In this document: positions 26,666 through 34,659 of the stretch, piece by piece
How the letters are laid out: the number at the start of each line of letters is the position of its first letter
Position numbering within the stretch: position 1 is the stretch's first letter
Source: an uncultured Bacteroidales bacterium
Lineage (GTDB): Bacteria; Bacteroidota; Bacteroidia; Bacteroidales; P3
Direction of reading: 5' to 3'
Length of the DNA: 64,000 bases
Assembly: GCA_900317125.1 (NCBI GenBank)
Contig: ONFR01000001.1
Coordinates: 62,001 to 126,000 of the forward strand
Notes under the pieces: generated by a model
What the model saw: the letters and a program-made list of their open reading frames with translations, nothing else
Databases searched by the model: none
What the model was told of the DNA's origin: nothing
Program-made: the position numbers and the translations under genes

Positions 26666-27502
26666 ATGATATACGAAATCAAACAACTTTTTTTTGATGA
26701 TGGAGATGTCTCTTTGCAGAAAGTGGTAGATCTCCAGAATATCGTTTATGAGGGAAAACATACGTTTAGGGTTGAAGGTTTCCGAAAAAGGTATTTGGAG
26801 AACCCATTGGGGAGAGTGATTTCATTCAATGCCTTTTATGGGGAGGAATTGGTGGCTCATTATGCTTGTATCCCATACGCAATGAATATCGGTGGACGAA
26901 AAAGCATCGGATTGTTTGATATGGCAACCGTTACCCATCCTGACCATAGAGGGAAAGGCTTATTTAAAAAACTGGCTCAAACCACTTATGATTTTGCTAA
27001 AAAACAGGGGTACGAATTCATTCTAGGTGTCGCTAATGCCAATAGCTTTCCTGGATACATGAAGTATTTCCCAATGACTTTTGTTGGGCAGTTGGAGGTT
27101 AGAATGGGGTTAGGTTTAAATATTCTTCCAGATGCTTCAAAAGAGTATTCGGTATATTATGACAAAGATGTTTTTGAATGGAGGTTAAGATGCGGTCGTG
27201 CCAATTATAGCAGGGAGAAAAACGCTGTTCTGGGGAAATACAATTCCATGGTTCAAACTTATATGGGGTGCTATAGCGATGAGTTTTTATCCTCAATAGA
27301 TATTGCCAACAAACACTGGTGCTTTAGGCCAAGGCTATACGTAGGGATGGGTGCAAAATTTAAAAGTTTGTATCTTAAAGTTCCGAAATTCATCAAACGC
27401 TCTCCGTTTAATGTGATTTTCCTTGATTTGACGGATGGCCAATTGCCCCCAATAACGAAAGAAAATCTGTTCTTTCAACTTATTGATTTTGATGTAGCAT
27501 GA
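26666..27502 (+). CDS. GNAT-type acyltransferase
   Basis: A protein of about 278 residues with an N-terminal GNAT domain. The substrate lead-in is FRKRYLENPLGRVISFNAFYGEELVAHYACIP. The acetyl-CoA loop is VTHPDHRGKGLFKKLAQTTY (about 90-109), followed by FILGVANANSFPGYMKYF. ATG 26666, two bases after the previous stop, is used instead of a TTG that overlaps the preceding gene. A run of eight T (26688-26695) lies in codons 8-10. It shares the 'FR..Y/F..NP.G' entry motif with the gene at 28.7 kb. The last codons overlap the deacetylase start. Confidence 0.75.
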   Translation: MIYEIKQLFFDDGDVSLQKVVDLQNIVYEGKHTFRVEGFRKRYLENPLGRVISFNAFYGEELVAHYACIPYAMNIGGRKSIGLFDMATVTHPDHRGKGLFKKLAQTTYDFAKKQGYEFILGVANANSFPGYMKYFPMTFVGQLEVRMGLGLNILPDASKEYSVYYDKDVFEWRLRCGRANYSREKNAVLGKYNSMVQTYMGCYSDEFLSSIDIANKHWCFRPRLYVGMGAKFKSLYLKVPKFIKRSPFNVIFLDLTDGQLPPITKENLFFQLIDFDVA

Positions 27503-28362
27503 ATCTTCTCACCTTTGACATAGAAGAATGGTTTCTCCATAGAGAGCCAGAAAAACACTTCGAGTATGATCGGTATCTTAATGCCATATTGAATAAATTG
27601 GATGAACAAAAATTGAATGCCACTTTCTTTTGCGTGGGTGAAATGGGAAGGCTGTTTCCAGAAGTTATTAGAAAAATACGGGCTCAAGGCCATGAGATAG
27701 GTTGCCATTCGAATATTCATACTTGGCTTAACAAGATGACTGAGGCGGAATGTCGTGAGGATACACATCGTGCCATGGACAGTTTAGAGCAGTGCATAGG
27801 TGTGAAGGTGAAAAGTTACCGTGCACCAGCGTTTTCCATTGGTGAGAATAACAAGTGGGTATTTGAGATTCTTGCGGAAAATGGGATTGTGCGAGACGCT
27901 TCAGTATTCCCGGCAGCAAGAGATTTTGGCGGCTTCCCTAATTTTGGACAAAAGACACCCTGCATTGTGCAATACAATGGAATCCGTTTGAAAGAGTTCC
28001 CTATTTGTACAGCAAAACTTTTAGGAAAAGAGATGGCATATTCTGGCGGAGGGTATTTTAGGTTTTTCCCATTGGATTTTGTGGAAAAAGAGATGAAGAA
28101 AAGTCCTTATTCGATGTGCTATTTTCATATAGGAGACTTGGCGCCAGAATCGTATGGTGTGATGAGCAAAGAGGCGTATGAAGTCTATTTTAAGGAGAAG
28201 GGTACTATGAAGGCACGATATATTCGTTTCATTAAGTCTAATCTTGGTAAAAAGAACGCTTTTCAGAAAATGATGCGACTTCTCGATGATAACTCGTTTG
28301 TGAATGTTTTTCAAGCTGACCAAGAAATTGAATGGGATAAAGTACCAGTTGTGACAATATGA
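27499..28362 (+). CDS. polysaccharide deacetylase (NodB domain)
   Basis: A 287-residue carbohydrate esterase 4-like protein. The NodB motifs are visible: LLTFDIEEWF with the catalytic-base Asp (residues 3-12), NATFFCVGEMGRLFPEVIRKI, GHEIGCHSNIHTWL with the metal-binding H-x3-H pair, and SYRAPAFSIGENNKW. The C-terminal SMCYFHIGDLAPE supplies the last His block. The 'DVEEW' type opening links it to polysaccharide-locus deacetylases that act on lipid-linked or periplasmic glycan, although no signal peptide is evident. It overlaps the GNAT gene (ATGA). Confidence 0.87.
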   Translation: MNLLTFDIEEWFLHREPEKHFEYDRYLNAILNKLDEQKLNATFFCVGEMGRLFPEVIRKIRAQGHEIGCHSNIHTWLNKMTEAECREDTHRAMDSLEQCIGVKVKSYRAPAFSIGENNKWVFEILAENGIVRDASVFPAARDFGGFPNFGQKTPCIVQYNGIRLKEFPICTAKLLGKEMAYSGGGYFRFFPLDFVEKEMKKSPYSMCYFHIGDLAPESYGVMSKEAYEVYFKEKGTMKARYIRFIKSNLGKKNAFQKMMRLLDDNSFVNVFQADQEIEWDKVPVVTI

Positions 28363-28663
28363 AATTGAACTATTGAGGTTGCTATTTACAAAGTGTCAAT
28401 TCATACGTGGTAAAAAATAATGATAGTTATTCTTAATATGTATTTGAGAATAAAAAAATAAAGTATTTCAATAGTTGGATAATCAATATTATACTGTTTT
28501 TAGTGTTTTTTTTTTCTGTATTTTGGATATTTTCCATAAGACACGAATTACTTGGATTTGAAGAATTGATTTTGCAAATCATCATGCAAGTATGATAGCG
28601 CATATAAAGAGTTATTAGTACTCACCACAAATAGACAAATAGATTAATTGAAGAGGGTAATAT
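28363..28663. other. AT-rich intergenic region with a dyad element
   Basis: No gene is supported in these 301 bases. They hold a T10 run (28506-28515), a copy of the dyad element described at 28581, and a GA-rich ribosome-binding stretch just before ATG 28664. This is the longest gap inside the first half of the locus, so an internal promoter is possible, but no clear TAnnTTTG box is visible. Confidence 0.5.
28581..28596 (+). promoter_or_regulatory. dyad element ATCATGC-AA-GTATGAT, copy 1
   Basis: A 7-bp inverted repeat with a 2-base centre lies 68 bases upstream of the gene at 28664. The same sequence block (about 30 bases from GAATTGATTTTGCAAATCAT onward) recurs upstream of the sugar-phosphate transferase at 29829-29844. 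It may be an operator or a remnant of a duplicated gene start. Confidence 0.4.
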
Positions 28664-29632
28664 ATGGAGTATCGTTTTTTTCAATATGGTGTGGATGATG
28701 TATATATCAAAGAGATAGTTGATATGTTAGCCATATCACATCGCGAGGTGATAAAGTCGGAGAAGTGGTTTCGGTGGAGATTCGAGCAAAATCCATGCGG
28801 GGAAGCAATCGTGTCTTGTGCATTTGATTCTGGGCATTTGGTTGCATGTATTGCCATAGAGAAGGTGCCAGAGAAGATTAATGGGAATCAATGCATATTT
28901 GGGCTTGTTCGCTATTATTTTGTACGGGAGAGCTATGGTTTTGCAGAGATAATTACGAGGTTGATAGGGCAGGCAGAAGTTGAGGTACAGAGACAGCAAT
29001 TGACAGCTGTTTTAATATTGGGGCTGCTGGATTATTGTTCAGATGTGTCAATTGATGGTTGGAAGAAAGGTGATGTTAAAGTGAAGTATAGAGTGAAATT
29101 CATAGAACCACTACGTTCCATATTCAGACTGTCTGATGTAAAGAAAACACTTATACCCTGCAGGTACCCTTCTCTTGATGAGAAATCGGATGACAGGAAT
29201 AAATCATCATATATAAAGAGTTCTTTATTAAATCAGCCGGAATTAGAAAAGAAATGGGATACAGAATATTTGTGCTGGCGATTCCTTTCTACAGAAAATC
29301 CTGAATATGCATTTGTAAATGATCAGGATACTTTTGCCATTGCTGTTGTCGGAATCAGAGGAAAAGTGACAAAGGATGTTCAAATCTTAATGATGGCAAC
29401 AAAAAATGAAAAAGTTCTTTCAAATCATTGCAAAAAAAATGTTGCTGACAAACTGAATGAACTGTTTCATCCAGACACAATAAGTTGTGTGGACAATGAC
29501 CATTTTTTGATATTTGGGAATACAATTGGTGCTCTGCACACTATACCTGTTTGTTATAAATGGACAGAAGGAGCGGAAAGTCTAAACATAACCAATTTGG
29601 TACATACCGTGATAAAGTATAATCTCCAATAG
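28664..29632 (+). CDS. GNAT-like protein of unknown substrate
   Basis: A 322-residue protein that starts at ATG after a GAAGAGGG ribosome-binding stretch. The N-terminal part (KWFRWRFEQNPCGEAIVSCAFDSGHLVACIAI, about 34-66) resembles the entry block of the acyltransferase at 26.7 kb, and a second WDTEYLCWRFLSTENPEYAF repeat occurs in the C-terminal half. It may therefore be a double-GNAT or divergent acyltransferase. No convincing acetyl-CoA R-x-x-G-x-G/A loop is visible, so activity is uncertain. It stands alone between two gaps of 200-300 bases. Confidence 0.5.
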   Translation: MEYRFFQYGVDDVYIKEIVDMLAISHREVIKSEKWFRWRFEQNPCGEAIVSCAFDSGHLVACIAIEKVPEKINGNQCIFGLVRYYFVRESYGFAEIITRLIGQAEVEVQRQQLTAVLILGLLDYCSDVSIDGWKKGDVKVKYRVKFIEPLRSIFRLSDVKKTLIPCRYPSLDEKSDDRNKSSYIKSSLLNQPELEKKWDTEYLCWRFLSTENPEYAFVNDQDTFAIAVVGIRGKVTKDVQILMMATKNEKVLSNHCKKNVADKLNELFHPDTISCVDNDHFLIFGNTIGALHTIPVCYKWTEGAESLNITNLVHTVIKYNLQ

Positions 29633-29636
29633 TTGA

Positions 29637-29780
29637 TAATAAGTTGAGGGTTGAAAGTGTAGAGTTGAAAAAACGTCATCCTCTATTCTAAATAACCACA
29701 AATCATAATAATAAGTTGAGAGTTGATAGTTGAAAGTGTAGAGTTGAAAAATGCTATCTTTCTCTATAGATGACCACTAA
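29637..29780. repeat. imperfect tandem duplication, about 65-70 bp units
   Basis: Two copies of a block opening ATAATAAGTTGAG, containing GTTGAAAGTGTAGAGTTGAAAAA and ending near ATAACCAC / ATGACCAC, at about 29637-29700 and 29708-29780. The second copy carries an extra AGTTGAT. The 'GTTGA' unit is itself repeated. The copies lie between the GNAT-like gene and the sugar-phosphate transferase. Confidence 0.6.
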
Positions 29781-29828
29781 TATTATTTTGACTAATTGTA
29801 CAAGTCTGATGAATTAATTTTGTGAATC

Positions 29829-29844
29829 ATCATGCAAGCATGAT
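29829..29844 (+). promoter_or_regulatory. dyad element ATCATGC-AA-GCATGAT, copy 2
   Basis: A perfect 7-bp inverted repeat with an AA centre, 20 bases before the likely ATG of the sugar-phosphate transferase. The flanking 30 bases match the block at about 28567-28596 with a few changes. The compensating difference between copies (GTATGAT there, GCATGAT here) keeps the stem. Confidence 0.42.
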
Positions 29845-29863
29845 ATATTTAAAAACAAATGTG

Positions 29864-30460
29864 ATGTATAAGTTTTTTTTTAAACGCCTATTAGATATAA
29901 CAATCTCAGGATTGGCTTTATTGGCTATTGGTTGGCTATTAGTTCTAATTGCAATATTCTTACATTTTGCAAACAAAGGTGCAGGCGCTTTCTTCTATCA
30001 AGAGCGTCCAGGAAAAGATGAAAAAATTTTCAAGGTTATTAAGTTTAAAAGTATGACTGACGAAAGAGATAAGGATGGAAATCTATTACCAGAAGAGCAA
30101 AGACTGACAAAAATAGGTGCATTTATTAGAAAGTTCTCTATAGATGAACTACCTCAATTAGTTAATGTGTTTAAAGGAGATATGGCATTCATTGGTCCGA
30201 GACCATTGCTCGTAAAATATTTACCTTTATACAGTAAAGAACAACACCGACGTCACGAAGTTAGGCCAGGAATGTCAGGATGGGCGCAGGTGAATGGCCG
30301 TAATAATATTACATGGACAGAAAAATTCAAGCTGGATGTGTGGTATGTTGATAATGTTACGTTATGGGTTGATATAAAAGTGATTTTTCTTACCATTAAG
30401 AATGTACTTGTATCAAAGGATATTGTATTAACCACAGGACCTTTTACTGGAGACAATTGA
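29864..30460 (+). CDS. initiating sugar-phosphate transferase (PF02397)
   Basis: A 198-residue monotopic phosphoglycosyl transferase of the WcaJ/PglC type. One N-terminal hydrophobic helix (about 11-33) is followed by FFYQERPGKDEKIFKVIKFKSM, SIDELPQLVNVFKGDMAFIGPRPLL (with the catalytic Asp-Glu) and RPGMSGWAQVNGRN. It transfers a sugar-1-phosphate to undecaprenyl phosphate and so starts each repeat unit. ATG 29864 gives the usual MYKxFFKRLLDI start; upstream ATGs at 29831 and 29840 fall in the dyad element. Codons 4-6 are a T9 run (29873-29881), which makes the N terminus slippage-prone. Confidence 0.9.
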   Translation: MYKFFFKRLLDITISGLALLAIGWLLVLIAIFLHFANKGAGAFFYQERPGKDEKIFKVIKFKSMTDERDKDGNLLPEEQRLTKIGAFIRKFSIDELPQLVNVFKGDMAFIGPRPLLVKYLPLYSKEQHRRHEVRPGMSGWAQVNGRNNITWTEKFKLDVWYVDNVTLWVDIKVIFLTIKNVLVSKDIVLTTGPFTGDN

Positions 30461-30461
30461 T

Positions 30462-31697
30462 ATGAAGAAAGTGATGATTCTAGCTGGGGGCAACGACCAG
30501 ATAGCTTTAATGGAGGAAATCCGCCGCTATTTTAAGAATGAGGTGGAAATTATATTGGTTGACATGTCTGAAAAAGTCCGTGCAATTCCGTATGCTGACA
30601 AGTTTTTGAAGATAAGTACAATGGACAAGGCTGCTGTGTTAAAAGCTGCACGTGAAGAAAAGATTGACTATATTCTGACAGCTTGCGGCGACCAACCTCT
30701 TTCGACTATGGCCTACGTGGCCACTGAGATGGGGCTGCCGACCTACCTTACAGAGCATGATGTACGTGATTTGACCAACAAGCGTTATATGAAAGAAAAA
30801 ATGGTGCAGGTGGGCATACCTACGGCCAAACACATTTATATTAATAAAACATGGGATGGGAAACTGCCCGATTGGGAATTCCCACTGGTCGTGAAACCAG
30901 TGGATAGCAACGGCTCAAAAGGAGTGAAGAAAGTATTTTCTCAAGCTGATTTGGAAAAATCTCTTAAAGAAGCGTTTCAATACTCACTTTCAGGCGATGT
31001 AATCATTGAAGAATTCAAGCAAGGCGAAGAACTTTCGGTAGACGTATATGTTGAAGGAACAACCGCCAAGCTACTTTCAATAACAGCATCCAAGAAGATT
31101 CAAGAAAATAAGGATTCTTTTACAATCATTCAGAGTTATTACCCAGCTCCTACGGATTATAAAGAAGAACAAGTTCTTGAAATCTGTCAGAAGATTGTTA
31201 ACGCATGGCATCTGCACGATACTCCGCTTTTAGTACAGTTAATCCAAAATGAAGATAGCTATAATGTGCTTGAGTTCAGTGCACGAATGGGTGGAGGTTC
31301 AAAATATCGATTGATTCAAGTGTTGTCTGGAGTTGATATTATGAAGGTGTATGTAGAAATGGTGATGGGACAAAAACCCAAAGTGGAACCCCAAAAACAA
31401 TATAACAACGCTATTATGAGCTATGTTTATTGTTATCCAGGTATTTATGAGTCAATAGTTGGTTTGGAAGAACTCAAAGAAAAAGGAATAATACTTGATT
31501 ATTTTATATATAGAGGGTCGAATTCTGCAATTGAAAAATCTAATACTAGCAGTGATCGTGTCGCTGGATTCTTAGTGGTAGGAGCCTCGAAGGATGAAGT
31601 AGAAAATAAACTAGAAGAAGCTAATGCTACTTTATGTGTGTTGAACGATAAGGGTGAGGATATAATGCGTCACGATTTGTTTCAAAGGACGTTTTAG
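30462..31697 (+). CDS. ATP-grasp ligase (third general type)
   Basis: A 411-residue ATP-grasp protein with a Rossmann-like N terminus (VMILAGGNDQIALMEEIRRYF), FPLVVKPVDSNGSKGVKKV (about 143-161, ATP lysine and glycine loop), IIEEFKQGEELSVDVYV, and VLEFSARMGGGSKYRLIQ with the metal-binding Glu and Arg. It starts one base after the sugar-phosphate transferase and 15 bases before an opine-type dehydrogenase. It could ligate the amino acid or opine made by the next two genes to a sugar carboxylate or amine. This is inference from context. Confidence 0.87.
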   Translation: MKKVMILAGGNDQIALMEEIRRYFKNEVEIILVDMSEKVRAIPYADKFLKISTMDKAAVLKAAREEKIDYILTACGDQPLSTMAYVATEMGLPTYLTEHDVRDLTNKRYMKEKMVQVGIPTAKHIYINKTWDGKLPDWEFPLVVKPVDSNGSKGVKKVFSQADLEKSLKEAFQYSLSGDVIIEEFKQGEELSVDVYVEGTTAKLLSITASKKIQENKDSFTIIQSYYPAPTDYKEEQVLEICQKIVNAWHLHDTPLLVQLIQNEDSYNVLEFSARMGGGSKYRLIQVLSGVDIMKVYVEMVMGQKPKVEPQKQYNNAIMSYVYCYPGIYESIVGLEELKEKGIILDYFIYRGSNSAIEKSNTSSDRVAGFLVVGASKDEVENKLEEANATLCVLNDKGEDIMRHDLFQRTF

Positions 31698-31712
31698 CAC
31701 ATAAAAAGATAT

Positions 31713-32789
31713 ATGAAAATCGCAGTAATAGGTGCTGGTAATGGCGGGCAAGCCATTGCTGGTTATTTGGCAATGCAAAACTACAAAGTGGCTTTGTATG
31801 ACATTGATGAATGCAAAATCAACGAGCTGAAACAATTTGGGGGGATTCGTTTGGAAGGTTGCATAAATGGTTTTGGTAGGTTAAACCGCATCACTACTGA
31901 TATTGCAGAAACGTTACAGGATGCAGAAATTGTTATGGTTACCACCATTGCTAACGCCCACAAAACTGTTGCACAAAGCATAGCCCCTTATGTTGTAGAT
32001 GGTCAAGTTATTATACTTAATCCTGGTCGTACTTGTGGTGCTTTAGTCTTCAAGCAGGCGCTGGTAGAGGCTGGCTGCACAGCCCGCTTTTATTTGGCCG
32101 AAGCCCAAACTTTGGTGTACGCTTGTCGTATTGTGCAAAATGGCACAGTGAACATCATTGGAGTTAAGGATGAGGTACTGCTTTCTGCGTTGCCGTCACA
32201 TGATACAGACCATGTTCTACGTAAAATTAATCCGCTGTACCCAAGCTTTACGAAGACTACGAATGTGCTCCGTACTTCATTGGAAAACATCGGTGCAATG
32301 TTTCATCCTTGTGTATTACTGTTTAATGCTGCCACTATTGAGCGCAATGAAGTATTTTGGTTTTATCGAGACATGACAGAGCAGGTTGCTTCGTTTATTG
32401 AGCGTTTTGATGCTGAGCGTCTTGCTGTTGGCAGAGCGTATGGGTTAGATTTGTTAGGAGTGAAAGAATGGATAAAGTTTGCCTACAAGGACACGGTTGG
32501 TGAAACCTTGTGCGAGCGAATGCGTAATAATCCTGCTTATCACGATATCAAGTCGCCATCATCTATTTTTACTCGTCAGCTGACCGAAGACATTCCAACA
32601 GGGGTGTTACCTATTATGGAATTAGGTCGTGTAGCGGGTGTGAAAACACCGCTAATGGAATCAATGATACATATTTGTGAAGCTTTATTGTGTCAAGATC
32701 TTCGTTCTAACGGCCGTAATCTGAAGAACTTGGGGCTGGTGGGAAAGAACAAACAGGAAATTTTGAACTATATCACTCATGAAGCTTAA
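31713..32789 (+). CDS. octopine/nopaline-type dehydrogenase
   Basis: A 358-residue NAD(P)-dependent dehydrogenase. The Rossmann motif IAVIGAGNGGQAIAGYLA begins at residue 3. IVMVTTIANAHKTVAQSIAPYV and VIILNPGRTCGALVFKQAL are typical of the octopine dehydrogenase N-terminal domain. The catalytic-domain block LRTSLENIGAMFHPCVLLFNAATIE carries the His expected from the family (N-x2-x-H-P). The reaction would be reductive condensation of an amino acid with a 2-keto acid to give an N-(carboxyalkyl) amino acid. Its last 11 bases overlap the B12-mutase gene, so the products are likely used together. Confidence 0.85.
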   Translation: MKIAVIGAGNGGQAIAGYLAMQNYKVALYDIDECKINELKQFGGIRLEGCINGFGRLNRITTDIAETLQDAEIVMVTTIANAHKTVAQSIAPYVVDGQVIILNPGRTCGALVFKQALVEAGCTARFYLAEAQTLVYACRIVQNGTVNIIGVKDEVLLSALPSHDTDHVLRKINPLYPSFTKTTNVLRTSLENIGAMFHPCVLLFNAATIERNEVFWFYRDMTEQVASFIERFDAERLAVGRAYGLDLLGVKEWIKFAYKDTVGETLCERMRNNPAYHDIKSPSSIFTRQLTEDIPTGVLPIMELGRVAGVKTPLMESMIHICEALLCQDLRSNGRNLKNLGLVGKNKQEILNYITHEA

Positions 32790-34638
32790 TATAAAAGATG
32801 TTTTTGGCCTAATAAAACCCTTAGTGGATGTTCACACTATGGGTGTCTATACAATGGCCAATCTGCTTCGTGACTGTGGCTACAAGGTATGTGTCTCGAA
32901 AGACGACATCAACGAGGCAGTGGAGCAAATTCATAAAATTAACAACTACAGTTTGGTGAAACGGTGGATTGTTGAGAACAAGATTACCCGTCTTGGCTTC
33001 AGCTATCGCCTCGACCCCCATGAGGGTTGTGACTATTTCATGAGCTTGTATGCTCACTTGAAAGGCGACAACATGTTTGAGGAAGATGGTGGGCAGCTTA
33101 CCCAGATTTTCTTTGCAGGGCTGCCTGATACTTGTGACATGGTGCGAGGTAAAACCAATGGAGAAGTGCTTGTGTTTCCGGGCAACGAAAGCCCCATTGA
33201 GTCACTGTCTATGTTGAAAGTGCCGGAATATCTGATGCCTCAGGCGTTGAACCAGAATAATCCATATGATGATATGCGCTGGAACTTTGCCAAGAAGCTT
33301 ATTGAGTCGGAAATGTTCAAAATGGAGCCTCCGCAAGACCATTATGGCTATGCCAACTGCGGCACAGATTCCGACAGCTATTTAGAACGACTCAAATATG
33401 CCAAAAGCAAACATGCCTTGCCAATTATCCGTACTCATTCTGGGCCGTATAATCCCAATCGCTTGGAGGCTCTTAAGGAATACAACTCATGGTGTCATGA
33501 CTTGGCACAATGCCAATTATTGGATGTGCTTTCAATAGGTAGTTCACAACTTACGCAATCGAACTTTGGAGAGGATTGGGAAGGAAAACCCAACGGTGGC
33601 GGTGTGCCAGTGAATTCAGAGATTGAGTATCGAACGATTAAAGAAGAAGCGAGTCCGATGCTGGTGCGTACATATTCGGGCACAAAGAATGTTCCTGATT
33701 TAGCCAAGATTCACGAACGTTCATTGAATATATCATGGCACGCCCTTTCGTTTTGGTGGTTTGACGAGCTAGATGGTCGTGGCCACAACAGCCTTTTGGA
33801 CAACTTAAAAGAACATTTCGAGGCTGTACGTTGGATTGCTACTACTGGTAAGCCAGTAGAACCAAATGTGCCTCATCATTTTGCTTTCCGTGGTGCTGAT
33901 GATATTACTTATATCATTTCTGGTTATTTAGCAGCAAAGGCTTGCAAGAAGATGGGAATAAAGCACTTGATACTTCAGAACATGCTCAACACCCCCAAGT
34001 ACACTACGGGTGTGCAGGATTTGGCAAAGGGTAGAACCATGCTCAAACTTGTCCGTGAGTTGGAAGACGACACATTTCATGTTAGTCTACAAACTCGTGC
34101 TGGATTGGACTATTTTTCTCCCGATTTGGAGGAGGCGAAGATTCAGTTGGCGGCCGTTACCTGTTTGATGGATGATTTGGAGCCAGAAAACGACAACAGC
34201 CCTGAAATTATCCATGTAGTGAACTACAGTGAAGCGGTTCGTTTGGCCACGCCACCCATCATCAAAGACAGCATTCGTATCACCCTCAATGCCCTTCATG
34301 AGTACCGTACCGCCCGAGCCTTTGGTAAGGTTCCGAACATGAAATATGACAATGATGTAAAGGAGAGGGAAGAGGCGTTATACGCCGAAGTCAAGGAATC
34401 CATCCTCATGTTGGAAAGAGCAGTACCGAATCTTTACACTCCAGAAGGGTTCTACAAAGTTTTTGTAGAGGGATTCTTGCCTGTACCCTACTTGATGGAT
34501 CAGCAACACAAGTTCCCGAAGGCTACAATGTGGCATACGGCCATCAAGAACGGTGGTATCAGGGTTGTTGATGATGAGGGTAAGATTATATATACAACTG
34601 ATAGATATAGAAAAATCATTTCGCAAATGGTGGGATAA
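32779..34638 (+). CDS. B12-dependent mutase, glutamate-mutase-like single chain
   Basis: A 619-residue protein. The N terminus contains D17-V-H19-T-M-G22, the cobalamin-binding DxHxxG motif in which His replaces the lower ligand, followed by a Rossmann-like segment (TMANLLRDCGYKV, ITRLGFSYRLDP with the S-x-L element, IFFAGLPD). The remaining 450 or so residues look like the catalytic barrel of the methylaspartate-mutase epsilon type (THSGPYNPNR, SWHALSFWWFDELDGRGHNSL, VPHHFAFRGADDITYIISGYLAAKACKKMG, NMLNTPKYTTG). In known glutamate mutases the B12 domain and barrel are separate chains, so this is a fusion. It would rearrange a carbon skeleton, for example glutamate to 3-methylaspartate. Substrate is not established. 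Confidence 0.72.
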   Translation: MKLNIKDVFGLIKPLVDVHTMGVYTMANLLRDCGYKVCVSKDDINEAVEQIHKINNYSLVKRWIVENKITRLGFSYRLDPHEGCDYFMSLYAHLKGDNMFEEDGGQLTQIFFAGLPDTCDMVRGKTNGEVLVFPGNESPIESLSMLKVPEYLMPQALNQNNPYDDMRWNFAKKLIESEMFKMEPPQDHYGYANCGTDSDSYLERLKYAKSKHALPIIRTHSGPYNPNRLEALKEYNSWCHDLAQCQLLDVLSIGSSQLTQSNFGEDWEGKPNGGGVPVNSEIEYRTIKEEASPMLVRTYSGTKNVPDLAKIHERSLNISWHALSFWWFDELDGRGHNSLLDNLKEHFEAVRWIATTGKPVEPNVPHHFAFRGADDITYIISGYLAAKACKKMGIKHLILQNMLNTPKYTTGVQDLAKGRTMLKLVRELEDDTFHVSLQTRAGLDYFSPDLEEAKIQLAAVTCLMDDLEPENDNSPEIIHVVNYSEAVRLATPPIIKDSIRITLNALHEYRTARAFGKVPNMKYDNDVKEREEALYAEVKESILMLERAVPNLYTPEGFYKVFVEGFLPVPYLMDQQHKFPKATMWHTAIKNGGIRVVDDEGKIIYTTDRYRKIISQMVG

Positions 34639-34659
34639 GAAAAACGAAAAAATAATACG

